Source: a virus
Strand: one strand, 5' to 3'
Length of the DNA: 26,924 nucleotides
Virus record (IMG/VR): IMGVR_UViG_3300021957_000239
Coordinates: 1 to 26,924 of that record
The notes beneath the pieces are model-generated. The model ran no database searches. It saw nothing but the letters and a program-made list of their open reading frames with translations, and was not told where the DNA came from. Position numbers and translations under genes: made by a program. Positions 1-7,692 of this stretch are shown piece by piece; within the stretch, counting starts at the first letter, position 1, and every line of letters begins with the position of its first letter.

Positions 1-588
1 ATGGAAGAGCAAAGAAGAGACAGTATTAGAGCTGTGTTCTATGTTAATCAACTTATGATGCAACAAGGTCCACAGATGACAGCAACAGAAGTTATCCAAC
101 GTAACGAAGAGAAGATGAGATTACTTGGTCCAGTATTAGGTAGACTACAATCAGAATTATTAAAACCATTAATTGATAGAGTGTTTGCAATATTACTTCG
201 TAACGATATGTTACCACCAGCTCCAGAGTTTTTATCTGGTAGAGACATAGAAATAGAATATGTATCACCACTTGCTAAAGCACAAAAATCTTCAGAGCTA
301 CAATCTATTATGAGAGCAATAGAAATATTAGGTAGTCTTGCAAATGTAGCACCAGTATTTGATTATGTTAATTTTGATAACCTTGTTAAACATCTAGCAG
401 ACATTGTTGGTATGCCACAAAAATTATTAAAATCACAAAACCAAGTAAACGCAGAAAGAGAACAAGCCGCAGCACAAGCTGCAGAACAACAACAAATGGC
501 ACAGATGCAACAAGTTGCACAAGCCGGAGGAGATATAGCACCACTAGCAAAAGCATTGCCGGAAGAAGCAAAAGCATTAGTGGAATAA
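1..588 (+). CDS. Portal (head-to-tail connector) protein, C-terminal part
   Basis: This is the end of a podovirus portal protein, the dodecameric ring at the capsid vertex through which DNA is packaged and ejected. About 195 residues are present, while the family is usually 500 or more, so the gene starts left of the window and the ATG at base 1 is probably an internal Met. Diagnostic stretches are a helical segment with LGPVLGRLQSELLKPLIDR near residues 42-60, the LPPAPEFL turn, and the YVSPLAKAQKSSEL motif near 88-101, typical of T7-like and BPP-1-like connectors. The C-terminal 50 residues are rich in Gln and Ala, as is usual for portal tails. The next gene starts one base after the stop. 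Family assignment is from recognised motifs; T7-like versus BPP-1-like affinity is not resolved. Confidence 0.87.
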   Translation: MEEQRRDSIRAVFYVNQLMMQQGPQMTATEVIQRNEEKMRLLGPVLGRLQSELLKPLIDRVFAILLRNDMLPPAPEFLSGRDIEIEYVSPLAKAQKSSELQSIMRAIEILGSLANVAPVFDYVNFDNLVKHLADIVGMPQKLLKSQNQVNAEREQAAAQAAEQQQMAQMQQVAQAGGDIAPLAKALPEEAKALVE

Positions 589-589
589 T

Positions 590-820
590 ATGAAACAAGA
601 TAAACAACTAGAGAAATTTATAGCAGGACTAAAAAAAAATTATCAATACATATTCAATACAGACGAAGGCAAAGAAGTCTTAACTGACCTTGAAAAAAGA
701 TGTCATTATCATTCTACCACCAATGTAAAAGGTGATAGCCATGAAAGTGCATACATGGAAGGACAACGTAGTGTCATTCTATTTATTAAATCAATGCTAC
801 GAAATGATAAGGAAAAATAA
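590..820 (+). CDS. Bbp19-like small phage protein
   Basis: This 76-residue protein has the pattern of the Bbp19 family, named from Bordetella phage BPP-1 and found beside portal genes in many podoviruses. Visible features are YIFNTDEGKEVLTDLEKRC near residues 19-37 (the family's F-x-T-x-x-G-x-x-VL-x-DL motif), a variable middle, then YMEGQRSVILFIKSML near 55-70 (the G-x-R-x-x-x-x-x-I helix). It lies one base after the portal and two bases before the scaffold gene, in the position expected for this family. Its biochemical role is not established; association with head assembly is inferred from synteny. Confidence 0.7.
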   Translation: MKQDKQLEKFIAGLKKNYQYIFNTDEGKEVLTDLEKRCHYHSTTNVKGDSHESAYMEGQRSVILFIKSMLRNDKEK

Positions 821-822
821 AA

Positions 823-1704
823 ATGTCAAATGAACAGATAACACAGGAAACTGTGCCTGTAGAACAAGCGACTACAGAAACAGTACAACCAACACAAACT
901 GCTACACAAGTTGCAGTAAAAGGAGCAGATACTCCTGCACCACAAACATCATCTTGGAAAGATTCTATTAGTGAAGTTTATAGAAATGATCCTAACATTG
1001 AAAAATTTACTGAAGCAGATTCTTTAGCTAAATCTTATATCAATGCAGTTAAAATGATTGGTCAAGATAAAATAGCAATACCAACAAATAATTCAACTCA
1101 AGAAGCATGGGATGAAGCCTACGAAAAATTAGGTAGACCAGAATCTCCAGAAAAATATGCTTTAGATGCAAAATCAGATGTTGTTCCTTTTGATGAAAAT
1201 GCAATTAAATCTTTTGCCGAACAATCACATAAGTTGGGTTTAAATAATAAACAAGCTCAAGGTATATTAGAGTTTTACAAAAATAATATGGAAGGCTCTG
1301 CACAACAAGCAAAAATAGATACTGAAACTGCTCAATCTCAAGCTGAACAAGAGTTAAGACAAGAATGGGGTAGAGACTTTGAAGGTAAAGTTAAACAAGC
1401 TGGTGCATTAGCAAAAGCTAATATTAATCCAGAAGTTTTAGATATGACTTTATCTAATGGTACAAGGATTGGAGATCATCCAGAAATTATTAAAGGATTT
1501 GCAAAAATAGCAGGAATGATGTCAGAAGATAAAATTGTTGCAACTGAAAGCGAAAATGTAAATACGATTGCAGATATTGAATCTGAAATATCAGCTATTA
1601 CCAATGATACTAATGGACCTTATTGGAATAAACAACATCCAGATCATGATAAATTGGTACAACAAGTTTATACATTAAGAGAAATGTTAAATGCAGATAA
1701 ATAA
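823..1704 (+). CDS. Capsid assembly scaffolding protein
   Basis: This 293-residue protein lies between portal and major capsid genes, the usual place of the podovirus scaffold (T7 gp9-like), which directs procapsid assembly and then leaves. The first 45 residues are a low-complexity Thr/Gln/Val/Glu-rich tail. It then reads SWKDSISEVYRNDPNIEKF, IAIPTNNSTQEAWDEAYEKL and GRPESPEKYALD, the conserved core of podovirus scaffolds, followed by a long helical, Glu/Gln/Ala-rich region near residues 125-200 and an acidic C-terminal part. No membrane segment is present. The small gene at 1691 overlaps its last 14 bases in another frame. Length and composition fit the family well. Confidence 0.85.
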   Translation: MSNEQITQETVPVEQATTETVQPTQTATQVAVKGADTPAPQTSSWKDSISEVYRNDPNIEKFTEADSLAKSYINAVKMIGQDKIAIPTNNSTQEAWDEAYEKLGRPESPEKYALDAKSDVVPFDENAIKSFAEQSHKLGLNNKQAQGILEFYKNNMEGSAQQAKIDTETAQSQAEQELRQEWGRDFEGKVKQAGALAKANINPEVLDMTLSNGTRIGDHPEIIKGFAKIAGMMSEDKIVATESENVNTIADIESEISAITNDTNGPYWNKQHPDHDKLVQQVYTLREMLNADK

Positions 1705-1861
1705 TCTTAATGATAAAGAAATTCGGTTAGAAATATTAAGAATGGTAAAAGAAACAGGATCAGAGAAACAAAAAAATGATCCCTTGCCTTTTGCTGAAAA
1801 ATATTATAACTGGGTAATAGGTAAGAAAATTCGCAAGAACCTTACTGACAAGAAGGAATAG
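1691..1861 (+). CDS. Small protein of unknown function (56 aa) between scaffold and capsid
   Basis: An ATG inside the last codons of the scaffold gene opens a 56-residue frame ending at TAG 1859-1861. The protein is highly charged and helical at the start, followed by the distinctive stretch NDPLPFAEKYYNWVIGKK and a basic end. The aromatic/proline motif and the position make it a credible gene rather than chance: it fills most of the otherwise empty space before the capsid gene and uses the codons of its neighbours. No SD stands clearly before the ATG, so translation may be coupled to the scaffold. Small proteins at this position occur in related marine podoviruses; I cannot name a function. 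Confidence 0.65.
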   Translation: MQINNLNDKEIRLEILRMVKETGSEKQKNDPLPFAEKYYNWVIGKKIRKNLTDKKE

Positions 1862-1962
1862 ACTTCTAGTCTAAAAGACTTAAAATCCAAGAGATGCCTA
1901 CTATTATTTAGTGGAGAACCTTTCTGATTATTTTAACTTAACAATAATATGGAGAGACAATT
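1860..1962 (+). promoter_or_regulatory. Structured leader upstream of the major capsid gene
   Basis: This is about 100 non-coding bases, rare in this compact genome, ahead of the gene needing the highest expression. It opens with AGACT (1860-1864), AGTCT (1868-1872) and AGACT (1876-1880), three alternating complementary pentamers that can form either of two mutually exclusive hairpins with 3-base loops. A TATTAT sequence at 1902-1907 could be a -10 box but lacks a good -35 partner. A strong ribosome binding site, GGAGAG, precedes the capsid ATG at 1963. Role as late promoter, processing site or RNA switch is inference. Confidence 0.4.
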
Positions 1963-2817
1963 ATGTCATCAAATATAACTACAGCTTTTGTACAGCAGTA
2001 TTCTGCAAACGTACAAATGCTTTCTCAACAAATGGGATCGTTATTAAGAGACAAAGTTCGTGTTGAATCTGTGGTTGGAAAAAATTCTTTTTTCGATCAA
2101 GTTGGTTCAGTAACTGCAGTTGAAAAAACTAGCAGACATTCAGACACTCCACAAATAGATACTCCTCATGCGAGAAGAAGAGTATCTCTTGCGGATTATG
2201 AATTTGCTGATCTAATAGATCAACAGGACAAAGTTAGACTTTTAATAGATCCGACTTCATCTTATGCTCAAGCTGCTGCTATGGCAATGGGTAGAGCTAT
2301 GGATGATGTGATCATTTCTGCTGCACTAGGTACTGCGTACACTGGTGAGACAGGATCAACAAGCACAGCTAATGCGAATCAAATCGTACATGGTTCTGCT
2401 GGTTTAAATATCGCTAAATTAAGAGAAGCTAAACAAACTCTTGATTTAGGAGATGTAGATCCTTCAATTCCGAGACACATTATCGTGTCTCCGAGACAGA
2501 TAAGTGATCTTTTAAATATAACTGAAGTAACAAGTTCTGATTTTAACACTGTCAAAGCATTGGCAAATGGTGAAATCAACTCGTTCCTTGGTTTTAATTT
2601 CATTGTATCAAACAGACTAGCATTATCTAGCACAACTAGATCATGTATAGCTTTTGCACAAGATGGAATCGCTTTAGGTGTTGGCAAAGATGTCAATGCT
2701 AGAATAGACGAAAGAAGCGACAAATCTTATGCCACTCAAGTGTACTACTGCATGAGCATTGGTGCCACTAGAATGGAAGAAGCTAAAGTTGTTGAAGTAC
2801 AATGTACAGAATCATAA
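1963..2817 (+). CDS. Major capsid protein
   Basis: This 284-residue protein builds the icosahedral shell. Position (scaffold before, cement candidate after), length and composition fit an HK97-fold podovirus major capsid protein of the BPP-1-like type rather than the longer T7 gp10. Visible family features are the N-terminal QYSANVQMLSQQMGSLLRD, the HARRRVSLADYEFADLIDQQD stretch (residues about 69-89), the IDPTSSYAQAAAMAMGRAMDD helix, which is the spine-helix region, and the C-terminal sequence with IDERSDKSYATQVYYCMSIGATRMEE, typical of the P-domain/A-domain return strand. The start is set by GGAGAG seven to ten bases upstream. The subtype assignment is from recalled motifs and not from an alignment. 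Confidence 0.88.
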   Translation: MSSNITTAFVQQYSANVQMLSQQMGSLLRDKVRVESVVGKNSFFDQVGSVTAVEKTSRHSDTPQIDTPHARRRVSLADYEFADLIDQQDKVRLLIDPTSSYAQAAAMAMGRAMDDVIISAALGTAYTGETGSTSTANANQIVHGSAGLNIAKLREAKQTLDLGDVDPSIPRHIIVSPRQISDLLNITEVTSSDFNTVKALANGEINSFLGFNFIVSNRLALSSTTRSCIAFAQDGIALGVGKDVNARIDERSDKSYATQVYYCMSIGATRMEEAKVVEVQCTES

Positions 2818-2832
2818 TAGGAGGATAAATAT

Positions 2833-3282
2833 ATGGCTAATTCAATACAATACGCAAAAATTGCTAGTACACCTTCTGTTAAAGTAAATACTAACGAACT
2901 TTCTGGTAGAGTAAGAGTTGCGTTTGCTGAATACGAAGCAAGTGCTGAACAATCTACTATTACTATGTTTGTTATTCCTAATGGTGCTAGATTATTATCT
3001 GGTGCTGCTAGTTATGATGCTTTAGGATCTAGTACAACTATTTCTGTAGGTTATGCTGCTCATACAAAAGCAGATGGAACTGCACAAGCTCTTGATGTGG
3101 ATGAATACAAAGCTGCGGCTGCGTCAACATCTGCTGAAAGTGTTGCAGCTCTTGACACTATAGCTTTAGGTAAAAATACAGTAACAGATGCTAATGAAGA
3201 TGGTGTTCCAGTTACAGTTACATTAGCAGGTGCTAATGGTACTGGCACTATTCAGTTGCAAATGTTATATGTAATTGACTAA
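2833..3282 (+). CDS. Capsid cement/decoration protein candidate
   Basis: This 149-residue protein lies 15 bases after the capsid gene and is preceded by a canonical AGGAGG site, the strongest in the window, so it is probably made in large amounts. It is rich in Ala, Thr, Ser and Val, predicted to be mostly beta, and has no signal or membrane segment. The layout VRVAFAEYEASAEQSTITMF followed by IPNGARLLSG and a C-terminal GTIQLQMLYV strand resembles small structural proteins that sit immediately after the capsid gene in BPP-1-like phages, where the product cements the shell. The role is inferred from position, expression signal and fold-like composition. Confidence 0.6.
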   Translation: MANSIQYAKIASTPSVKVNTNELSGRVRVAFAEYEASAEQSTITMFVIPNGARLLSGAASYDALGSSTTISVGYAAHTKADGTAQALDVDEYKAAAASTSAESVAALDTIALGKNTVTDANEDGVPVTVTLAGANGTGTIQLQMLYVID

Positions 3283-3294
3283 TAAATAAAATTT

Positions 3295-3326
3295 TAGGCG
3301 GTGAAAGCGAGAGTGGAAGCCGCCTA
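3295..3326 (+). terminator. GC-rich stem-loop after the capsid genes (terminator or processing site candidate)
   Basis: TAGGCGG (3295-3301) pairs with CCGCCTA (3320-3326), extendable by a T-G wobble (3302/3319), around a loop of about 16 bases. This is a conspicuously GC-rich hairpin in an AT-rich genome. It lies just downstream of the capsid gene pair, where T7 has its late terminator. It is not followed by a T-run, so a classic intrinsic terminator is doubtful; RNA processing or mRNA stabilisation is an alternative. The stem also ends six bases before the next ATG and may affect its translation. Confidence 0.4.
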
Positions 3327-3332
3327 GAGTGC

Positions 3333-3533
3333 ATGAAAAAAATACAAGATTTAAAACCTGTATTACATTTTAAAAAAGATAATTATGTTTACAGGTATGT
3401 TTTAGTAGATAGGTTTAAGCATGATACTAAATATCATTATGGCTTTGATACTAAAAAAGAACGAACAGAAGAAGAAATATTTGCGTTAGAAAAAGATAGA
3501 CAAATAAGACGCAAGTATATTATAAGGAAGTGA
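3333..3533 (+). CDS. Small protein of unknown function, paralogue of the 22030 gene
   Basis: This 66-residue, highly charged protein lies between the capsid genes and tail tubular protein A. It has the motif VLHFKKDNYVYRYVLVD near residues 10-26, followed by a Lys/Glu-rich helical second half. The same LHF...YRY.LV pattern is found in the protein at 22030-22242, so the window carries two diverged copies. No SD is obvious; a GC-rich hairpin ends six bases upstream of the ATG. The stop is separated by one base from the next ATG. I do not recognise the family. The aromatic/basic signature suggests a small structural or nucleic-acid-binding role, but this is a guess. Confidence 0.65.
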   Translation: MKKIQDLKPVLHFKKDNYVYRYVLVDRFKHDTKYHYGFDTKKERTEEEIFALEKDRQIRRKYIIRK

Positions 3534-3534
3534 T

Positions 3535-4116
3535 ATGGCATCAACAGTAGACATTTGTAATGGAGCATTAAATCAATTAGGTGCAACAACAATACTTTCA
3601 CTTACAGAAGATTCAAAAAACGCAAGACTTTGCAACTCAAGGTATACTCAAGTAAGAGATGGTTTATTTAGAACACATCCTTGGAACTGCTTACAAAAAA
3701 GAGTTGAACTAGCAGTAGATACTACAGCTCCTGCATGGGGTTTTAGTTATGCTTATACTTTACCAGCAGATTGTTTAAGATTACTTAAAATATTAGATTA
3801 TGATTCAAACTACAAAGTAGAAGGTAGAAAGATATTAAGCAATACATCTAGTATGAAAATACTTTACATTGGTAGAATTACAGATCCTAATGAGTATGAT
3901 GAATTATTAAGAGAAACTTTATCTGCTTCTTTAGCTGCTGATATTGCTTTTGCAGTTACTTCTAATAATACTACAGCAACAAATATGTATAATTTGTTTC
4001 AAGATAAATTAAAAGATGCTAGATTTGTAGATTCAACTGAAGGTCAAAATGTTGATCAAGATTTAGGCATGGCAGATCAAATAGATGCAAGTACATTTAT
4101 AAACTCAAGGTTTTAA
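3535..4116 (+). CDS. Tail tubular protein A (T7 gp11-like adaptor)
   Basis: This 193-residue protein is a podovirus tail tubular protein A, which forms the adaptor ring joining portal to tail nozzle. The start TVDICNGALNQLGATTILSL is the hallmark of this family, followed by NARLCNSRYTQVRDGLFRTHPWNCLQKR (about 30-57), in which the conserved R-D-x-L-R-x-H-P-W motif is clear, then the WGFSYAYTLPADCLRLL strand and a C-terminal LSASLAADIAFAVT helix. Length matches T7 gp11 (196 aa). The ribosome binding site AAGGAAGT lies just upstream and the nozzle gene follows three bases after the stop, as in T7. Confidence 0.93.
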   Translation: MASTVDICNGALNQLGATTILSLTEDSKNARLCNSRYTQVRDGLFRTHPWNCLQKRVELAVDTTAPAWGFSYAYTLPADCLRLLKILDYDSNYKVEGRKILSNTSSMKILYIGRITDPNEYDELLRETLSASLAADIAFAVTSNNTTATNMYNLFQDKLKDARFVDSTEGQNVDQDLGMADQIDASTFINSRF

Positions 4117-4119
4117 TAA

Positions 4120-6684
4120 ATGGCTAGGGTTGCTGTCGAACTTACAAACTTTACAGGTGGTGAACTATCGCCAAGATTAGATGGCAGAACAGATTTAACT
4201 AAATATACATCTGGTTGTGCAACATTAGAAAATTTAGTAGTATATCCACATGGTTCAGCAGCTCGTAGACCCGGTTCTACTTTTTTAGCAGAAGTTGCTG
4301 ATAGCGATAACAAAACAAGATTAATACCTTTTGAATTTTCAACAACACAAACTTATATGCTTGAGTTCTCAAACTTAAAAATGAGAGTGTATAAAGATAG
4401 TGGTGCTGTATTAGAAGGAGATAAAACTATATCTGGAATTACCGCTGCTAATCCAGCAGTAGTAACTGCAACTTCACATGGTTATTCAAATGGTGATGAA
4501 GTATTGATTAGTGGTGTTTCTGGTATGACAGAAGTTAATGGTAAAAGATTTTTAGTTGCAGACAAAACTACCAATACATTTGAACTACAAGATAAAGATG
4601 GAGTGGATATAAACAGTTCTGCATTTACTGCTTATAGTTCTGGAGGTGTGGCTAACAAAGTTTTTGAATTAACAACACCTTATACTACTGCACAACTATT
4701 TGATATTAAGTTTGCACAAAGTGCTGATGTAATGTATATTACGCATCCTTCACACGAAGTAGAAAAACTATCTCGTACTGGTCATACTTCTTGGACATTA
4801 ACTGATGTTGATTTTACTAATGGACCAATGCAAGATGCTAATACAACAACAACAACTTTAAATCCGGGAGCTACAGCAATAGGAACTGGTGTATCATTGG
4901 CAGCTTCTGCAGTTACTGGTATTAATAGTGGATCTGGTTTTCTTTCAACAGATGTTGGTAGGTTTGTTTTTCTTCATGGTGGTTATGCAAAAATTACTGG
5001 TGTAGCAGATACAACAAATGCAACAATTTCAATTCTTTCAACTTTAGATGCTTCAACTGCTACAGCAGATTGGCAGCTAGGAGCTTTTTCTGATACCACA
5101 GGTCATCCTTCTTGCGTAACTTTTTTTGAACAACGATTAGTATTTGCCGGAACAACTAACCAACCACAAACAGTATTTTTTTCAAAGTCTGGTGATTATG
5201 AAAACATGGATGCAAACATTGGTGGCACAATAGCTGATGATGATGCAATTATTTATACAATCGCATCTAACCAAGTTAATGCCATTAGATTTATGACTTC
5301 AACAAGAACTTTAATTATAGGTACAGCAGGTGGTGAATTTACAGTAAGTGGAGGTGGTACAGATAGTGCAGTTACACCTACAAACATATTAATTAAAAAA
5401 CAATCTAACCATGGTGCAGCAAACGTAGATGCTATAGCTGTAGGTAACGCAACACTATTTTTACAAAGAGCTAAAAGAAAAATTAGAGAACTAGCTTATA
5501 ACTTTGATGTAGATGGTTATATTGCACCCGATATGACTATTCTTGCCGAACACATTAGTGAAGGTGGTTTAACACAAATTGCATATCAACAAGAACCAAA
5601 TCAAATTGTTTATGGAGTTAGAGGTGATGGTGAGTTAGTAGGATTAACTTATCAAAGAGAACAACAAGTAACTGCTTGGCATAGACATATTTTTGGTGGT
5701 AGATTTGGTAATGCAACAATTACAGTTACTGATTATGCAAATATAGCAAATGGTACAAGAATAGTTTTAACAAAAGCAAATGGTACGACTACAACCTTTA
5801 CATCCGCTACATCTGCTACGTCTGGTAAATTTCATACAACAACAAGTAACAACCAAACAGCAACAAACTTAAAAACATTAATAGATGCTGATTCAGATTT
5901 TACAGCAACAGTTAGTAGTAATGTAGTTACGATTACAGAAACATCACCATTGTCTACAGGATTTTTAACTGTTACATCTTTAGATGATTCTACTAGATTA
6001 ACAAAAACTGATGAAGGTAAAGCAGTATGTGAAAGTGTTGCAGTTATTCCAACTGACGATACTGAATATCAAGTCTATGTAATTGTTAAAAGAACAATCA
6101 ATGGTGCTACTAGAAGATTTGTAGAAATATTAAATGTATTTGATTTTGATCAAACAGATAACACATCATTTAATTTTTTAGATAGTGCATTAAGTTATAG
6201 TGGTAGTGCTGTAAGTACAATATCAGGATTAGATCACCTTGAGGGACAAACAGTTTCTATATTAGCTAATGGTGCAACTCACCCAGATAAAACTGTAAGC
6301 TCTGGTAGTATTACTTTAGATCGTTCATCAAAAAATGTTAAAGTAGGTTTGGCTTATACATCTTTACTACAAACTATGAGATTAAATGCTGGATCACAGA
6401 ATGGTACATCACAAGGTAAGACAAAAAGAATATATGATATTACAGTTAGAATGTTTGAAACTATTGGTGTAGAAGTTGGACCAGATTTAAGCAATTTAGA
6501 GAGAATACCATTTAGAAGTTCTGCTGATTTAATGGATGAAGGTATACCACCATTTACAGGAGATAAAGAGGTAGAGTTTAGAGGTAATTATGAAACTGAT
6601 GGTTTTATCTTTGTTAGACAAACTCAACCTTTACCTTTTACAATTTTATCGTTATACCCAAGATTAACTACAAATGATGGATAA
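4120..6684 (+). CDS. Tail tubular protein B (T7 gp12-like nozzle) with inserted domains
   Basis: This 854-residue protein forms the tail nozzle. The N-terminus NFTGGELSPRLDGRTDLTKY and the following GCATLENLVVYPHGSAARRPG are the family signature. Later landmarks are HPSCVTFFEQRLVFAGTTNQ (about 327-346), the FSKSGDYENM strand, an LQRAKRKIRELAY motif, and AVCESVAVIP...RRFVEILNVFDFD. Two segments look inserted: an FCCH-like beta domain near residues 102-180 (NPAVVTATSHGYSNGDEVLI...ANTFEL-type) and a Thr-rich domain near 531-633 that splits the usual HRHIFGG...AVCESVAVIP region. These probably decorate the nozzle exterior. Start follows the gp11-like stop by three bases; the end overlaps the next gene by 11 bases. 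Confidence 0.93.
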   Translation: MARVAVELTNFTGGELSPRLDGRTDLTKYTSGCATLENLVVYPHGSAARRPGSTFLAEVADSDNKTRLIPFEFSTTQTYMLEFSNLKMRVYKDSGAVLEGDKTISGITAANPAVVTATSHGYSNGDEVLISGVSGMTEVNGKRFLVADKTTNTFELQDKDGVDINSSAFTAYSSGGVANKVFELTTPYTTAQLFDIKFAQSADVMYITHPSHEVEKLSRTGHTSWTLTDVDFTNGPMQDANTTTTTLNPGATAIGTGVSLAASAVTGINSGSGFLSTDVGRFVFLHGGYAKITGVADTTNATISILSTLDASTATADWQLGAFSDTTGHPSCVTFFEQRLVFAGTTNQPQTVFFSKSGDYENMDANIGGTIADDDAIIYTIASNQVNAIRFMTSTRTLIIGTAGGEFTVSGGGTDSAVTPTNILIKKQSNHGAANVDAIAVGNATLFLQRAKRKIRELAYNFDVDGYIAPDMTILAEHISEGGLTQIAYQQEPNQIVYGVRGDGELVGLTYQREQQVTAWHRHIFGGRFGNATITVTDYANIANGTRIVLTKANGTTTTFTSATSATSGKFHTTTSNNQTATNLKTLIDADSDFTATVSSNVVTITETSPLSTGFLTVTSLDDSTRLTKTDEGKAVCESVAVIPTDDTEYQVYVIVKRTINGATRRFVEILNVFDFDQTDNTSFNFLDSALSYSGSAVSTISGLDHLEGQTVSILANGATHPDKTVSSGSITLDRSSKNVKVGLAYTSLLQTMRLNAGSQNGTSQGKTKRIYDITVRMFETIGVEVGPDLSNLERIPFRSSADLMDEGIPPFTGDKEVEFRGNYETDGFIFVRQTQPLPFTILSLYPRLTTNDG

Positions 6685-7138
6685 TATGTTATATATAGTA
6701 CCTTACACAAAAGAGCATGGACAGATTATATTGTCATATCAAATGAATCATAAAATACTAGAAGCAGACAGACATTATATTAATGTTGAAGGTGATGCTA
6801 AAAATTTAGAACAAGATCATTTAGCTTTTACAGGAATGGTAAATAATAAACCTATTTTTGCTGCGGGTATGAAAATGATTTGGGGTCAAGTAGCAGAAGG
6901 TTGGGTTATAGCATCAAATGATATGTGGAAACATCCTTTAGGTGTAGCTAAAGCAATTAAAAAAGATTTTGCTAGAGTTGCAAAAGAACATAATATAAAA
7001 AGAGTTCAAACTGCAATTAGAAAAGATTTTACTCAAGGTAAAAGATTTGCAGAGTGGTTAGGTTTGAAGAACGAAGGTTTAATGAGAAAATTTGGTTTTG
7101 ATGGTTCTGATCAATATATGTATGCGAGGATATTCTAA
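6674..7138 (+). CDS. T7 gp13-like protein (DUF2833, GNAT-like fold)
   Basis: This 154-residue protein sits between nozzle and core genes, the position of T7 gene 13. The GNAT-like layout is visible: an N-terminal strand and helix, AFTGMVNNKPIFAAGMKMIW (a beta hairpin), a WVIASNDMWKHPLGVAKAIK turn, a helix with HNIKRVQTAIRKDFTQGKRF and the terminal WLGLKNEGLMRKFGFDGSDQ, typical of DUF2833 proteins and acetyltransferases. An acyl-CoA loop is not obvious, so catalytic activity is uncertain; in T7 the product is needed for virion assembly. ATGs at 6674, 6677 and 6686 are in frame; the last lies one base after the nozzle stop and may be the true start. Confidence 0.75.
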   Translation: MMDNMLYIVPYTKEHGQIILSYQMNHKILEADRHYINVEGDAKNLEQDHLAFTGMVNNKPIFAAGMKMIWGQVAEGWVIASNDMWKHPLGVAKAIKKDFARVAKEHNIKRVQTAIRKDFTQGKRFAEWLGLKNEGLMRKFGFDGSDQYMYARIF

Positions 7139-7692
7139 TGAAGATTTATAACAAAATTGTTTATGATATAAATGATAATATTATAGAAGAAGATTCTTAT
7201 GAATATGAAGGACCATTAACATTAGCAGGACCAACATTGGTTGCAGCAGCACCTTATATTACAGCAGCAACTTCTGTAATGCAATTTACACATCAAGGTG
7301 CTATTGGTAAATATAATCAAGCAGCAAATAATAGAACTGCTGAAGTATTAGAGGGTCAAGCTACACAAATAGAACAAAAAGCAGAATTTGATGTTGCACA
7401 GTTTAATAAAACTTATCAAAAAGTAAAAGGAGAAACTACAGTTGCTCTTGCTAAATCTGGAGTACAAATAGGAAGTGGTAGTGCATATAATATTGCTTTA
7501 TCAAATGCTCTTGAAGCAAAGTTACAAGAAAATTTAATAAAATATAATTCACAAGTTGCTGCAGCTAATAAAAGAGAAGAAGCTAGTTTTGCAAGAATAA
7601 AAGGTAGTATTGCTAGACAACAATCAAAACTTGCACAAATAGGAACTATAGCAACTGCAGGAACAACTTTATTAAGAATGGGTGGTAATTAA
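7138..7692 (+). CDS. Internal virion protein (T7 gp14-like)
   Basis: This 184-residue protein has a short acidic N-terminal region, then a Gly/Ala-rich hydrophobic stretch (ALTLAGP-type, near residues 26-50: LTLAGPTLVAAAPYITAATS) and a long Ala/Gln/Lys-rich helix to the end. This is the composition of gp14-like core proteins, which insert in the outer membrane during DNA ejection. Glu-Gln repeats and the terminal GTIATAGTTLLRMGG tail match the family. The AGGA site lies nine bases before the ATG, which overlaps the previous stop by one base; its stop overlaps the next ATG in the same way. Assignment rests on position and composition more than on a strict motif. Confidence 0.75.
   Translation: MKIYNKIVYDINDNIIEEDSYEYEGPLTLAGPTLVAAAPYITAATSVMQFTHQGAIGKYNQAANNRTAEVLEGQATQIEQKAEFDVAQFNKTYQKVKGETTVALAKSGVQIGSGSAYNIALSNALEAKLQENLIKYNSQVAAANKREEASFARIKGSIARQQSKLAQIGTIATAGTTLLRMGGN

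Noticed and set aside
1902-1907. TATTAT as a sigma-70 -10 box for the capsid gene
   Set aside because: No acceptable -35 at 16-18 bases; such hexamers are very common in this AT-rich DNA. Noted only as part of the leader.
2379-2723. 114-codon open frame on the minus strand inside the major capsid gene
   Set aside because: It is antisense to a clear capsid gene, has no plausible SD or family motif and is a codon-bias shadow.
4232-4243. ATATCCACA, eight of nine matches to a dnaA box
   Set aside because: Single isolated match inside the nozzle coding sequence; expected by chance in AT-rich DNA. No cluster of boxes was seen.
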